A DNA stretch of 64,000 bases from an uncultured Microbacterium sp. (GCF_947488465.1 NZ_CANKZA010000006.1:62001-126000), one strand, 5' to 3'. Positions 28,399 through 37,114 are shown, counted from the first letter of the stretch. The notes: generated by a model from the letters alone, not told the origin. Numbers and translations are program-made.

Positions 28399-29370
28399 AT
28401 GCGCTTTTCGTTCCAGCCTGCTCGTTTCCCGCTCGCGGCGACCGCTGTCGCCGTCGCCGCCGCCGCGGTCTTGACAGCCGGAACATCGGCCGCGGTCGCC
28501 GCCGACCGCACCGAGGTCGCGTCGGCGTACGCGATCGGCGCGGCCCCCTCCGACTCGCGCTCCGCGTCGGTCGCCGACCCGCTCGCGCACATCACCGACG
28601 ATGCGTCTTCTGCTCTCACGAGCGCTCGTTCGGCGGTCGCCTTCGCCCGCGCCACCGAGCGTGACGTCGCCCAGTCGGGCCTCGACGTGACCGGCACCAC
28701 GACGATCGACACGACCGACCTCGCCGCGCTGACCGACCAGCTCGCCCAGCACGAGTTGACGCCGCTCATGCTGCTCCCGAAGCAGGTCACCGAAACGCGT
28801 CGGGCGACGGATGCCGTCAACGCCGCCGCGGGCAATCTCGCCGGTCGCCTCGAGCACGCCAAGGCCGTCAAGGCGGTCGCCGATGCCGCTGCCGCTGCCG
28901 CGCAGGCCGCAGCCGAAGCTGCTGCTGCCGCCAAGGCCGCCGCCGAAGCTCAGGCCGCCGCGGAAGCTCAGGCCGCCGCGGAGAAGGCCGCCGCCGAAAA
29001 GGCCGCAGCATCCGCTTCGTCCTCATCGTCGTCGTCCCTCTCGAACGTCAACGTCAACGTCGACCCCGCGTCGGCGCAGGGCATCGCCCGATCGATGGCC
29101 GCTTCGCAATACGGCTGGGGCGATGACCAGTTCGCGTGCCTGGTGTCGCTGTGGAACAAGGAATCCGGCTGGAACGCCAGCGCCTACAACGCGAGCAGCG
29201 GTGCGTACGGCATTCCGCAAGCCCTCCCCGGCAGCAAGATGGCTTCGGCGGGAGCCGACTGGCAGACGAACCCCGCGACGCAGATCGCATGGGGAATGGG
29301 GTACATCGCGGGTCGCTATGGCAACCCGTGCGGCGCCTGGGGCCACTCGCAGTCGGTCGGCTGGTATTGA
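28399..29370 (+). CDS. secreted lytic transglycosylase-like protein
   Basis: The 323-residue protein has a signal peptide (about residues 1-38), a helical middle and a long Ala-rich coiled coil (AAAEAQAAAEK-type repeats). A Ser-rich linker leads to a C-terminal SLT/lysozyme-like domain; the catalytic Glu is in LWNKESGWNASA, and YGIPQALPGSKM matches the substrate groove. It probably cleaves peptidoglycan outside the cell. ATG 28399 fits the signal peptide; the longer frame from 28042 is not coding-like. The upstream 289 bp hold no riboswitch that I can recognise. Confidence 0.85.
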   Translation: MRFSFQPARFPLAATAVAVAAAAVLTAGTSAAVAADRTEVASAYAIGAAPSDSRSASVADPLAHITDDASSALTSARSAVAFARATERDVAQSGLDVTGTTTIDTTDLAALTDQLAQHELTPLMLLPKQVTETRRATDAVNAAAGNLAGRLEHAKAVKAVADAAAAAAQAAAEAAAAAKAAAEAQAAAEAQAAAEKAAAEKAAASASSSSSSSLSNVNVNVDPASAQGIARSMAASQYGWGDDQFACLVSLWNKESGWNASAYNASSGAYGIPQALPGSKMASAGADWQTNPATQIAWGMGYIAGRYGNPCGAWGHSQSVGWY

Positions 29371-29382
29371 GCAACCGATGAC

Positions 29383-29418
29383 AACGGCCCGCATCCTTCC
29401 CAGAGGATGCGGGCCGTT
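29383..29418. terminator. bidirectional hairpin terminator
   Basis: AACGGCCCGCATCC and GGATGCGGGCCGTT form a perfect 14-bp stem around TTCCCAGA. It lies between the convergent transglycosylase-like and acetyltransferase genes, so it can serve both. Confidence 0.85.
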
Positions 29419-29429
29419 TCGCGTCGAGG

Positions 29430-30071
29430 TCAGTCCAGCGGGAAATCGATTCGACGGTCGCGCCAGCAGAACTCTCGGTCGTGGTCGCCGATCTCGCGGA
29501 CGACCCGGCAGGGTGAGCCGACGGCGATGACCCCGGCGGGGATGTCTCGGGTGACGACGCTGCCGGCACCGATGACGGTGTCGTCGCCGATCGTGATGCC
29601 GGGCATGATCAACGCGCCGGCGCCGATCCACACGTTGTCGCCGATCACGACGGGCAGATTGAACTGTGCGGCCTCGCGGCGGAGCTCAGGGAGAATCGGG
29701 TGCCCCGCGGTCGCGATGACGACATTCGGCGCGATCATGACATTGCTGCCGATCGTGATCGCGACATCGTCGACGAGCGTCAGATTGAAGTTCGCGTAGA
29801 CGTTGTCGCCGAGGGTGACGTGGCGCCCCGCCCAGTTCGCGTGCAGCGGCGGCTCGATGTAGCACCCCGTGCCGACCGAGGCGAACATGCGCGCCAGAAG
29901 CTCCTGGCGCTCGGCGCTCTGCGACGGGCGCGTCGCGTTGAAGTCGTAGAGCACCTCGAGGGCCGCGGCCTGGTCGTCCATGAGGGAATCGTCGGTCGGG
30001 TCGTAGACGAGCCCGGCGTTCATGCGGTCCAGGTTGTCGTCGCCGAAGTCGAGGAGGCGGGGTGGTGTCAT
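29430..30071 (-). CDS. sugar O-acetyltransferase, hexapeptide-repeat (maltose acetyltransferase-like)
   Basis: The 213-residue protein has the N-terminal helical domain of Maa/LacA-type enzymes and a left-handed beta-helix. I-G-x-x-V-x-I hexapeptides run from HVTLGDNVYANFN to VIGAGSVVTRDIPAGV. NLTLVDDVAITIGSNVMI and the GHP motif (ATAGHPI) contain the expected catalytic His. It transfers acetyl from acetyl-CoA to a sugar hydroxyl. ATG 30071 precedes MTPPRLLDF; the longer frame covers the divergent pseudogene promoter. Confidence 0.85.
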   Translation of the reverse strand: MTPPRLLDFGDDNLDRMNAGLVYDPTDDSLMDDQAAALEVLYDFNATRPSQSAERQELLARMFASVGTGCYIEPPLHANWAGRHVTLGDNVYANFNLTLVDDVAITIGSNVMIAPNVVIATAGHPILPELRREAAQFNLPVVIGDNVWIGAGALIMPGITIGDDTVIGAGSVVTRDIPAGVIAVGSPCRVVREIGDHDREFCWRDRRIDFPLD

Positions 30072-30128
30072 GCGTCCATCCTGGTGGATGCCGGGAATCC
30101 TGACGGCTGCACCGGGGTTGGCGCCACT

Positions 30129-30358
30129 ATGACCACCTACGGAATCATCGGAGCAGGACACATCGGATCTCAGGTCGCGCGCGCGTTGACCGCCCTCGGC
30201 GAGCAGGTGGTGATCGCGAACTCACGCGGACCGGAGTCGCTGGCTGAGCTCGTGGACGAACTGGGGCCGCCCGGCGTACGTCGTGCGCCAGAACGCCGAG
30301 GAGCTACGCGAGAACATCGCGAAGGGCTTCCGCGTCAGAGCCGAAGACAACGCCTGAG
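30129..30358 (+). pseudogene. fused remnant of an F420/NADP-type reductase and another gene
   Basis: The first 46 codons encode a good Rossmann start (YGIIGAGHIGSQVARALTAL, then VIANSRGPESL) like F420-dependent NADP reductase. At about 30267 the frame is lost. The rest reads well only in another frame (YVVRQNAEELRENIAKGFR, stop at 30358), which looks like the tail of a different protein. An internal deletion joining two genes is the simplest explanation. Confidence 0.7.
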
Positions 30359-30370
30359 AGACCCACGCGG

Positions 30371-30426
30371 AAACGGGCCTGTTCTGTCGCATTCACGCGC
30401 GCGCGGCGACGAAACAGGCCCGTTTT
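30371..30426. terminator. long hairpin terminator
   Basis: AAACGGGCCTGTT and AACAGGCCCGTTT are inverted repeats, extended by an inner GTCGC/GCGAC, around a GC-rich loop. A short T run follows on the plus strand. It ends transcription of the broken reductase region before pdxH. Confidence 0.75.
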
Positions 30427-30509
30427 GCGTGGTGACAGCCGAGGGATGCCGCTTCGTTCCGCGCGCGCTACCACCGCCGGGCGGGGGCGCGGCGCGCTAG
30501 CCTGCAGAC

Positions 30510-31163
30510 GTGACCGATCCGAACGAGGCGCTGTCGCGCCACACCGATTACGGCATCGAACGGCTGGACGAATCCGACCTCGCCGGCGATCCCTTCGCTC
30601 AGTTCCAGCTCTGGCTCGCCGAGGCCGCGCAGCGCGGCGTGTACGAGCCGAACGCGATGGTGTTGGGAACGCTGGACTCTGCCGGCATCCTGCAGAGCCG
30701 CACGGTTCTGCTTCGACAGATCGATGAGCGCGGATTCGCGTTCTACACCGACCGCGAGTCTCGGAAGGGCGAGGCGATCGCCGCGCACTCCGGGGCCACG
30801 CTCCTCTTTCCCTGGTATTCACTGCACCGACAGGTGCTCGTGACCGGTACAGTCGAACACGTCAGCAGTGCCGACTCCGACGCGTACTGGCAGAGCCGCC
30901 CGCACGGGTCGCGCATCGCCGGGACCGCGAGCAGGCAGTCGCAGCCGATTGCCTCACGCACCGAGCTCGAAGAGCGCGTGCGTGCCCTCGAGGTGCGTTA
31001 TCCCGAGGGAACCGACGTGCCCCGGCCGGAGCGGTGGGGCGGATATCGCGTGGTGCCGACGCGCATCGAGTTCTGGCAGGGGCGGACCTCGCGACTGCAT
31101 GATCGACTGGTCTTCACCCGCGCGGACGCCGACGCGTGGTCATTGGAGCGCCTGCAGCCGTGA
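30510..31163 (+). CDS. pdxH: pyridoxamine 5'-phosphate oxidase
   Basis: The 217-residue flavoprotein oxidises pyridoxine or pyridoxamine phosphate to pyridoxal phosphate. FMN- and substrate-binding motifs are clear: SRTVLLRQID, FYTDRESRKG, ALLF-type strand TLLFPWYSLHRQV, and the C-terminal WGGYRVVPTRIEFWQG and RLHDRLVF. Length is normal. GTG 30510 gives MTDPNEALSRHTDYG, the expected start. Confidence 0.93.
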   Translation: MTDPNEALSRHTDYGIERLDESDLAGDPFAQFQLWLAEAAQRGVYEPNAMVLGTLDSAGILQSRTVLLRQIDERGFAFYTDRESRKGEAIAAHSGATLLFPWYSLHRQVLVTGTVEHVSSADSDAYWQSRPHGSRIAGTASRQSQPIASRTELEERVRALEVRYPEGTDVPRPERWGGYRVVPTRIEFWQGRTSRLHDRLVFTRADADAWSLERLQP

Positions 31164-31179
31164 TCCGACGTCGGGTTCG

Positions 31180-31236
31180 CGAAACCGCGCGCGTGTTCGC
31201 TGATCGCGCCGATCGTGTGACACGCGCGCGGTTTCG
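31180..31236. terminator. hairpin terminator after pdxH
   Basis: CGAAACCGCGCGCGTGT and ACACGCGCGCGGTTTCG are a perfect 17-bp inverted repeat with a 23-base loop, beginning 17 bp after the pdxH stop. Confidence 0.75.
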
Positions 31237-31288
31237 AATCTGCGGGGTGTAGTGACCGTACGCACCCGGCTACGCGGATGATGGATGC

Positions 31289-31726
31289 ATGGTCACTCCA
31301 CAGCGCCCGGGACTTCGGGTGTCGGCGGGACTCGTCATCCCGGAGTCGGAGCTGTCCTGGCGATTCTCTCGATCCTCCGGCCCGGGCGGGCAGGGCGTGA
31401 ACACCGCCGACTCGCGGGTCGAACTGATGTGGGATGCGGCATCCTCCACCTCCCTCTCCCCCGTGCAGCGCGAGCGACTCCTCGAACGCTTGTCGGGCCG
31501 CCTCGTGGACGGCACGCTGACGATCGCGGCGTCGGAGCACCGCGCGCAACTGCGCAATCGGGATGCCGCGCGCGCCCGACTCGCATCGGTGATCGCCGAG
31601 GCGATTGCGCCCCCCGCGCCGACGCGCAGGCCGACGAAACCGAGTCGGGGCTCGACCGAGCGGCGCCTGAAGGCCAAGCAGCGCCGCACGGACACCAAGC
31701 GCCTGCGCCGGCCGCCGACGGACTGA
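31289..31726 (+). CDS. arfB: alternative ribosome-rescue factor ArfB (peptidyl-tRNA hydrolase)
   Basis: The 145-residue protein has the GGQ motif of release factors (SSGPGGQGVNTADSRVEL), no codon-recognition domain, and a basic C-terminal tail (RRLKAKQRRTDTKRL) that enters the empty mRNA channel. It frees stalled ribosomes on non-stop mRNAs. The start ATG 31289 has no strong ribosome-binding site. Confidence 0.9.
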   Translation: MVTPQRPGLRVSAGLVIPESELSWRFSRSSGPGGQGVNTADSRVELMWDAASSTSLSPVQRERLLERLSGRLVDGTLTIAASEHRAQLRNRDAARARLASVIAEAIAPPAPTRRPTKPSRGSTERRLKAKQRRTDTKRLRRPPTD

Positions 31727-31753
31727 CGGTCACCCGCATCCGGGCAAGAAAAA

Positions 31754-31781
31754 GCCCCGACCGTTACCACGCGGCCGGGGC
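31754..31781 (-). terminator. hairpin terminator
   Basis: GCCCCGACCG and CGGCCGGGGC form a 10-bp stem with one mismatch. A run of A before it on the plus strand (AAGAAAAAG) gives the U tract for minus-strand transcripts. It would end the broken minus-strand gene at 31868; it also lies 28 bp after arfB. Confidence 0.65.
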
Positions 31782-31867
31782 GAGACGGATGAGAAATCCG
31801 CCTATCGAGATCAGTGTACCGCGCCCAGCTGGGTGCGCAGTGTGCGCGGCCACACCCGCGTACCCCC

Positions 31868-32229
31868 TCATCCCCGCACGGCGTTCCACCGCGGGCGATC
31901 CGGATCCGCATCCCATTCCCCCAGAATCGCCTCGGCGGACGCAACCGGAAAAGCGGTGATCAGCCGCCCCGCTCTGGCGTAGGTCAGCGCCCAGGGGCCC
32001 GCGCCGGTCGCACGGGTCAGCGCCAGCGTCGCGCACCGATCGGATGTGCGCACGACGTCTCGATCGACGGCGCGGGATGCGGCATCCGTCACCCGAGCCA
32101 GCAACGTCGTCGACGGGGACGGCGCCCACGGAACGAACGCGTCGGCTTGCAGCCCATAGGCTTCCGCAAGCGCGCCGGCAGCCAAGCAGAGCGGTGCGAC
32201 GGTCCTCGCGATCACGTACTTCCCGAGGT
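31868..32229 (-). pseudogene. C-terminal remnant of an unknown protein
   Basis: From about codon 60 on, the minus-strand frame looks genuinely coding (YVIARTVAPLCLAAGAL to its stop at 31868, with ILGEWDADPDRPRWNAV near the end). The residues upstream of about 32229 are a shadow of the plus-strand remnant that follows. Family not recognised. Loss of the N-terminus coincides with the junction of the next entry. Confidence 0.5.
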
Positions 32230-32231
32230 CT

Positions 32232-32435
32232 GCAGCCGCCGACCTCGCCGACATCACCCTGATCGTCGCCCCCATCGAAGACTCGTTCCGCGACGAGCTG
32301 GTGCACACGTCGCGTGCGGCGCTCATGCTGGTGACGGAATCGCTCGTGGGGTTGCTCGCGGCGCGGAGGGGAGCGGACTCCGCCGCGGCCCAGTCCGCCA
32401 CCCTCGCGGTGATCAGCCGGTCTCTGTCGGAGTAG
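32232..32435 (+). pseudogene. C-terminal remnant of a MurR/RpiR-type regulator (SIS domain)
   Basis: The frame reads LADITLIVAPIEDSF, SRAALMLVTESLVGLL and a normal stop at 32435. This resembles the end of the sugar-isomerase (SIS) domain of RpiR-type regulators. No start or DNA-binding domain exists; it abuts the opposing remnant head to head, which suggests a deletion or inversion scar. Its stop lies 3 bp before the target duplication of Tn-I. Confidence 0.55.
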
Positions 32436-32451
32436 GGCCGTTTTGTCGGAT

Positions 32452-32548
32452 CTCACGACAGTTGTCAGATCGCGAAGTAGCTGACCTGGGGTTTTCTCAC
32501 TCGAGTTGTCAGGACTGGGGTGCGATTTTGTCTCACGAGAGTTGTCAG
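32452..32548. repeat. Tn-I left-end transposase-binding sites (three)
   Basis: Three copies of CTCAC-N5-TTGTCAG begin at 32452, 32496 and 32532. Spacing of 44 and 36 bp is nearly the same as in Tn-II (44 and 35 bp). These are the expected TnsB-binding sites. Confidence 0.85.
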
Positions 32549-32791
32549 AAACCAGCAACGCGCGGCGTATCCAACCCGGGAGGCAGTCTCTGTTCCGCCC
32601 GGCTATGGCGCAAGACATCGCTGACGTTCGACGGACGCAAATCTGCGTAGCCGATGAAGTCGGAGAAGAGAAGGTTTGCCCCGTCGGCGTACGTCATGTC
32701 GTTCGCGCCAGCTAGTAGATTGCTCTCGCAGGAGTGGTAGCGATCTCGGCGGAACCCCGTCGCGGTTGCCAAATGGACGGGGACTTGCCAC

Positions 32792-33172
32792 ATGACTTCG
32801 GAGAGCCTTTGGCGTACGTGGAAGCCGTACGCAGTGATCGCGATCGTGGGCGCAGGAGCACTCTGGTGGTGGAACAGCCAATCTCCGGCCGCGGCGCTTG
32901 ATGATGGTTCATACGCGTGCACACTCGTCGACATCGGGTCGGACGGCAAGTACACGCAGGTGACGAGCGAGAGCGGCACGCTCTCCGAAGGAACGGCCGA
33001 GGTGCAGAACGGCAAGGTCGTCCGGATCGACGCCGCTGGAGGAAGTTTGGCCCTCAATGACTTAACGATCCAACCACGCGGCACAACGCATTTCCGCGTG
33101 TTCGAGGGCCAAGTCGGCGCGCTGGCCGATCCTGTGGGGATGGCCATCGCTTGCACACACACCGGTAACTGA
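32792..33172 (+). CDS. small membrane-anchored extracytoplasmic protein (Tn-I cargo)
   Basis: A 126-residue protein with one N-terminal hydrophobic segment (about residues 13-27) and a beta-rich remainder with two Cys that could pair. No family recognised. It is the first cargo gene from the left end. The 243 bp before it, back to the end repeats, contain no gene I can support. Confidence 0.55.
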   Translation: MTSESLWRTWKPYAVIAIVGAGALWWWNSQSPAAALDDGSYACTLVDIGSDGKYTQVTSESGTLSEGTAEVQNGKVVRIDAAGGSLALNDLTIQPRGTTHFRVFEGQVGALADPVGMAIACTHTGN

Positions 33173-33335
33173 GCCGACATCCGGCGTCGACGAGTCCTAC
33201 CGACTTCCACCGACCCGGCATAGCGCGAGGCGAGAATCCAGCCGCGCCTACTACGGGTCTGCTGCACGTGTAGGTGACAGGGCGACCTGCCCACGGTCTG
33301 GGTTCCAGTCCGGGTGGCTAACTCATCGGCATCCG

Positions 33336-33998
33336 CTAACGCCAGATCTCCAGCGCGGCGGGGTCCGACATCTCCATCTGCGTGACGCCCTCGTAGAGAT
33401 AGATCTCGCCACTCCCGCAGACCGTAGCGCCGGGCTCGATCGGTTCGAGGGAGACGTTCCAGAATATGAACGTGAATCGGTCTGCGGATGGGTAGTCCTG
33501 GCCGACGTTTACGAATGTGCCGTCGGCGGTCTCTCGGGCGCTCATGAGCGGGCCGCACACACGTTGCACCGTTCCCGCATGCCCCCGTGCCTCGTCCCAT
33601 CCGAGGCCTCCGTCGGGCCATTCTGGACCGACGGCGGCCGCGCTTTCGCCGAACGTGCACCGCCCGTCTTGTGCGAGCAGATCCACCGACTCCGCCCTGA
33701 TGCCGTAGCCGAGTAGTTCATCGCAGGAGTCGATACTGAACGCGCTGTCAGTGGAGTGCGCAAGATAGTCGACGGCGATCTCGTACTCGTCTGAGCAGTT
33801 ATCGCTCAGGGCCTGCAAGGTGGAGTCACCGTCGCCAATGCCAGGTTTCTGGTACTGGACAGCGGCGGCGAGTAGCTGTGAGCAGCTGGGTGCGACGGAG
33901 GCGGAGCTCGAGCCAGACACACCGGCGCAGGCCGTCATCGAGGCGACGAGTGCAAGTGCGATGAGCGAAGCGACTGTGATCCGGGCTGGGATCTTCAT
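33336..33998 (-). CDS. lipoprotein of unknown function (Tn-I cargo)
   Basis: A 220-residue protein with a lipoprotein signal peptide (hydrophobic residues 8-20, lipobox ASMTAC with the lipidated Cys at about 25). Seven or so further Cys suggest disulfides outside the membrane. Function unknown. ATG 33998 fits the signal peptide; an adjacent in-frame GTG two codons upstream is possible, as neither has a strong ribosome-binding site. Confidence 0.65.
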   Translation of the reverse strand: MKIPARITVASLIALALVASMTACAGVSGSSSASVAPSCSQLLAAAVQYQKPGIGDGDSTLQALSDNCSDEYEIAVDYLAHSTDSAFSIDSCDELLGYGIRAESVDLLAQDGRCTFGESAAAVGPEWPDGGLGWDEARGHAGTVQRVCGPLMSARETADGTFVNVGQDYPSADRFTFIFWNVSLEPIEPGATVCGSGEIYLYEGVTQMEMSDPAALEIWR

Positions 33999-34050
33999 GT
34001 TCACGAGCGACGACTTCCCTGGGTTCTCCTGCTTCGTGTGCTGTCGGCGG

Positions 34051-34662
34051 TCAATCTGCGAACTCGAACTCAAGCGTGATGTTCGGGTCAACCGCGCTCA
34101 CGATATCGGTGTAGAACGCCTGGGCTTCTTCCTTGAGGAGCTCGATGTTCTTGATGACGTACTCCTGCTCCTTCTCGTCATTGAGGAACTTCTCGGCCAT
34201 CTCGCGGTCGTCGATGGCGGGTGTAAGCCAGCTGATAAGTCCGTTCTTCTCGGCCGCGACCTCGGAATCGAAATTGTCATAGCCGATGAAGGCGAATCTT
34301 GGAATCGATACGACGAAATGGTTGTCACCGGCGTCATCGATCTCCACGTCTGCCCCCGCAAAGCCGAGCTTGGCGTCAAACTCGTATCGCAGGAACGTCG
34401 CCCTGTCGCTGCCCGGAACGTCTAACCCATAGAACTTGAGGTTGGTCTTGTCGTCGTCGACAGCCACCACGCTCATGGCGAGTAGAACGACATCTCCCTT
34501 TCGTTCCATCGCTTCGACCACCTGCGTGCTCCGCGACTGCGTCGCCACGCTGAAAGGCGACGCGAGCCACAGTGTGACCACTCCGAAGATGCCCGCTGCG
34601 GCCACGGCTCCCACCAGGAGAAGCATCGGCCACAGCAGGACTTTGGTCTTGAAGAACTTCAT
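34051..34662 (-). CDS. single-pass membrane protein, DUF4230-like (Tn-I cargo)
   Basis: A 203-residue protein with one N-terminal transmembrane helix (about residues 8-33), then an alpha/beta extracytoplasmic domain with the pattern FDAKLGFAGADVEID and FVVSIPRFAFIGYD. Long charged helices follow. The layout resembles DUF4230 proteins, whose role is unknown; the match is by pattern only. ATG 34662 is the natural start of the membrane helix. Confidence 0.55.
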   Translation of the reverse strand: MKFFKTKVLLWPMLLLVGAVAAAGIFGVVTLWLASPFSVATQSRSTQVVEAMERKGDVVLLAMSVVAVDDDKTNLKFYGLDVPGSDRATFLRYEFDAKLGFAGADVEIDDAGDNHFVVSIPRFAFIGYDNFDSEVAAEKNGLISWLTPAIDDREMAEKFLNDEKEQEYVIKNIELLKEEAQAFYTDIVSAVDPNITLEFEFAD

Positions 34663-34831
34663 TGGATCTTTCGACTCTCTCGTTCGATTCGCGCGTAGTG
34701 GTTCAGACGCCGGCTTCGGATCCCGCGGACTTGGCGTCGCGGAGGCGGGGGTCGACGCGTCGATTCGGGAAGGACAATCTAGTTGGCGGGGATGTGGGAC
34801 AAACTGCTGGCGGATGGCCTTTAAAAGTCCA

Positions 34832-35800
34832 TCAGCCGGACAAACTAGCCGGTGGGCCGACATCCGACTGGCCGGGGCAACTGCCGAGCTGGATCGGGCC
34901 GAGCACAAAGAGGCAATGCTCCTCGGTCGAGACCTCCGATACGGCGTTGTCGTTGGAGATCGAGACGCGGCCGACTGAGGGTCGAAGATGCGCCCAACCC
35001 CAACGCCCCTCGGCGTTCGCCCGGGTCGTGCATCCCGTACCGCAGTCTTCGACCTGAACTCGGACATCCTCGATGAAATCGAGGAGCGATGAGCAAGTCG
35101 CCTGCGCGGACGTAGTCAGAGCGGTGCCTACGCAGACGCTGTTGTACATCGAGACATGCATGTTGAGGCAACCGCCGTAGTCCTCACCATCCCCGCAGAG
35201 GTCGCCGCCGCTCTGAGTCAGATTCATTGCGCTGCCATACCCATCCTGCGACGTGGCCGGTACCGCCTCCTGGAGCACGACCCTGTACGAGTACGCGTTG
35301 TTCAGGCCAGCAACCGCCAATGCGCCGAGGACGCTCGACAGCACGGAAAAAGTGATCACCACCGTAAGCAAGGCGATGTACATCGGCGCTGCTTCGCTTC
35401 TGCTCTTGTCGCCCCCGGTCTTGGTGACACGATCGCCGTCATCGACGAACCCGGACGAGAGCGCGATGCGGTGTGCCTGCGCGACTCGACGCCGCACCCC
35501 CACGTCCACGCAGAGAACGACGAACGAGAGAAGGCCAACGCCCGCAGGAATCCACGAGTAGCCCTCATGAAGGGTGACGTTGGCCGCCACGCCGGCGGTG
35601 GCAGTGAGCACAGCCAACACCCACCAGAAGACGCGCCACCCCCGCGTCAAGGGATACAGGACCCACCTGCCGCAGTTCGGACACTCAAACGAGCGCATCC
35701 CAGCGAATGCGGATCTCCCGCGTCCCACAAACCCGTGCTCGCATCGCCGGCAAACCACGCGAACTTCTTCGTCGCTCAAGTCAACTCCCCAGTCGTGCAA
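34832..35800 (-). CDS. membrane protein with N-terminal zinc ribbon (Tn-I cargo)
   Basis: The 322-residue protein begins with a zinc ribbon (VCRRCEHGF and FECPNCGRW). Two hydrophobic segments follow (about 55-100), then a third (about 145-170), then a Cys-rich external domain (CGDGEDYGGCLN, CTTRANAEG). The start is a TTG at 35800, placed by the ribbon; GTG alternatives would cut it. Function unknown. It is upstream of the other two minus-strand membrane/lipoprotein genes, with 170-bp and 50-bp gaps, so they may form one transcript. Confidence 0.6.
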   Translation of the reverse strand: MHDWGVDLSDEEVRVVCRRCEHGFVGRGRSAFAGMRSFECPNCGRWVLYPLTRGWRVFWWVLAVLTATAGVAANVTLHEGYSWIPAGVGLLSFVVLCVDVGVRRRVAQAHRIALSSGFVDDGDRVTKTGGDKSRSEAAPMYIALLTVVITFSVLSSVLGALAVAGLNNAYSYRVVLQEAVPATSQDGYGSAMNLTQSGGDLCGDGEDYGGCLNMHVSMYNSVCVGTALTTSAQATCSSLLDFIEDVRVQVEDCGTGCTTRANAEGRWGWAHLRPSVGRVSISNDNAVSEVSTEEHCLFVLGPIQLGSCPGQSDVGPPASLSG

Positions 35801-36123
35801 CTCGAAGCGCGGAGCTGGAGTGCCACACCAATTGTTCCAGAGGTGTCGGACGCTGAGCGACCGAGGTTCACCGGTCTCGAATCACACAGCGTTCGAGGGT
35901 TCGATCAACCCATCGCCCCTGCCACGCCTCGAATCACGGCGGCAGCCCTCGGACTGAACCATCCAGGATCCCATCAGAACGAGCGCCTGCACCAGCGGCG
36001 ATGGCCGGCACGACGAGATTGAGTACACGTCCATCTGAAGACGGCCAGAGCGACGGGGCTGATCGTTCGAAATAGGAAGAGCGCGAACGGGAGCTGAACC
36101 CAGTTCTGTGGTCACGACCGCCG
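35801..36123. other. 323-bp stretch without a supported gene
   Basis: No reading frame on either strand shows a recognisable domain, a ribosome-binding site or convincing coding character. It probably holds the promoter of the minus-strand gene ending at 34832. Confidence 0.5.
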
Positions 36124-36573
36124 TCAGTCGCAGTTGTCGCAACGAGCCGACGCTGGCAACTTGAGACCACAAATAGGGCAGAAGCCCCACTCGCGTTTCT
36201 CAGACTTGTTCTCCATCGTGCCAGCGCTGCGAAGCTTGTTCTCCGGGTGGGAGACGCCCCAGAGGTTGATGCCACGACCGCTGCGCCATCGATCAACATC
36301 CCCGACACCGCGTGTGATCTCGGCCTCCCCCCGGAATCCGTTGGAGTAGCCGTAGTGAAGCTGAATGGCGTAGCCACCCTGAGCGCGCGTGACCTTGATG
36401 TAGTTGCCACGGTCGTAGTATCCAGCGACATCGATCTCGGCGAGGAGGTTCCGAATGAAGGCTCGATTCTCTAGTGGCGTCTGCTGATGACTGAACGCTG
36501 CATCAAGCGATGGATACGGCGTTTCGTCAGCGTCCGTGGGCTCGTCGTCGACATGCTCCGGGTGATCGCTCAT
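36124..36573 (-). CDS. unknown protein with C-terminal zinc ribbon (Tn-I cargo)
   Basis: A 149-residue soluble protein with an acidic start, a mixed alpha/beta middle, and a terminal zinc ribbon (GFCPICGLKLPASARCDNCD). No family recognised. Its ATG overlaps the stop of the upstream gene (ATGA), so the two are translated together. The pair is divergent from the GTPase operon, across a palindrome. Confidence 0.65.
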   Translation of the reverse strand: MSDHPEHVDDEPTDADETPYPSLDAAFSHQQTPLENRAFIRNLLAEIDVAGYYDRGNYIKVTRAQGGYAIQLHYGYSNGFRGEAEITRGVGDVDRWRSGRGINLWGVSHPENKLRSAGTMENKSEKREWGFCPICGLKLPASARCDNCD

Positions 36574-37097
36574 TTAGCGGCCTCTCGTGCGGTCGCCCAC
36601 CGCGCAGCCTGCTCTTCGGTGATTGCCCAGTACGCCTGGTCGTAGCTGTGGCCGAGCGACTTACCGCTGAGTACCGCGAGCGGCCACTTCCCGTTGACAT
36701 TGGGATAGTTGCTCGCGAGATGTCGAGAAATCTTGCGCGGGGCATCGCGCCACTCATTTACGCTCATGCCGGACTCCGTCGCGATCTGTTGCGTCGACAA
36801 GAACTCGCCGACGTGTGCGGCACAGACATCGATGGCGCGCGTCCAGCGCTGGGCAGTAATAGCGCCGCTCGTCATGAGTTTGTGAAGGTCCTCCACAGCC
36901 CACGGTCGGTGCTTTGCGAGTGCGGACGAAGCGACATTGATCAATGGAGATGATGCTTCACTCCCGGATATGGTCTCGACGACGACTTCGCGCGCATCGT
37001 CCGCAGATACTCGTTGCGTCGCCCGCTCGGCGACGATCGCTGCCAGTTCAAGATAGTCCTGCTCCTGAACGAGTAGCGGAATCCATGTCTCTGTCAT
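36570..37097 (-). CDS. unknown helical protein, possible HTH regulator (Tn-I cargo)
   Basis: A 175-residue mostly helical protein. STQQIATESGMSVNEW looks like a helix-turn-helix in which the second helix begins at Gly-Met-Ser, so a DNA-binding role is possible but unproven. ATG 37097 is preceded by AAAGGAAAGG. It is first in a two-gene operon whose promoter region contains a 16-bp palindrome 17 bp upstream of this start. Confidence 0.6.
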   Translation of the reverse strand: MTETWIPLLVQEQDYLELAAIVAERATQRVSADDAREVVVETISGSEASSPLINVASSALAKHRPWAVEDLHKLMTSGAITAQRWTRAIDVCAAHVGEFLSTQQIATESGMSVNEWRDAPRKISRHLASNYPNVNGKWPLAVLSGKSLGHSYDQAYWAITEEQAARWATAREAAK

Positions 37098-37114
37098 GAG
37101 CCTTTCCTTTGGTG

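Noticed and set aside
31764..32618. 284-codon minus-strand frame across the Tn-I left end
   Set aside because: It spans the transposon boundary and is Arg-rich without family signal; the supported remnant is in another frame.
32545..33660. 371-codon minus-strand frame at the left of Tn-I
   Set aside because: Most of it is antisense to the small membrane protein at 32792. Only the last 60 or so codons look protein-like, and they have no start.
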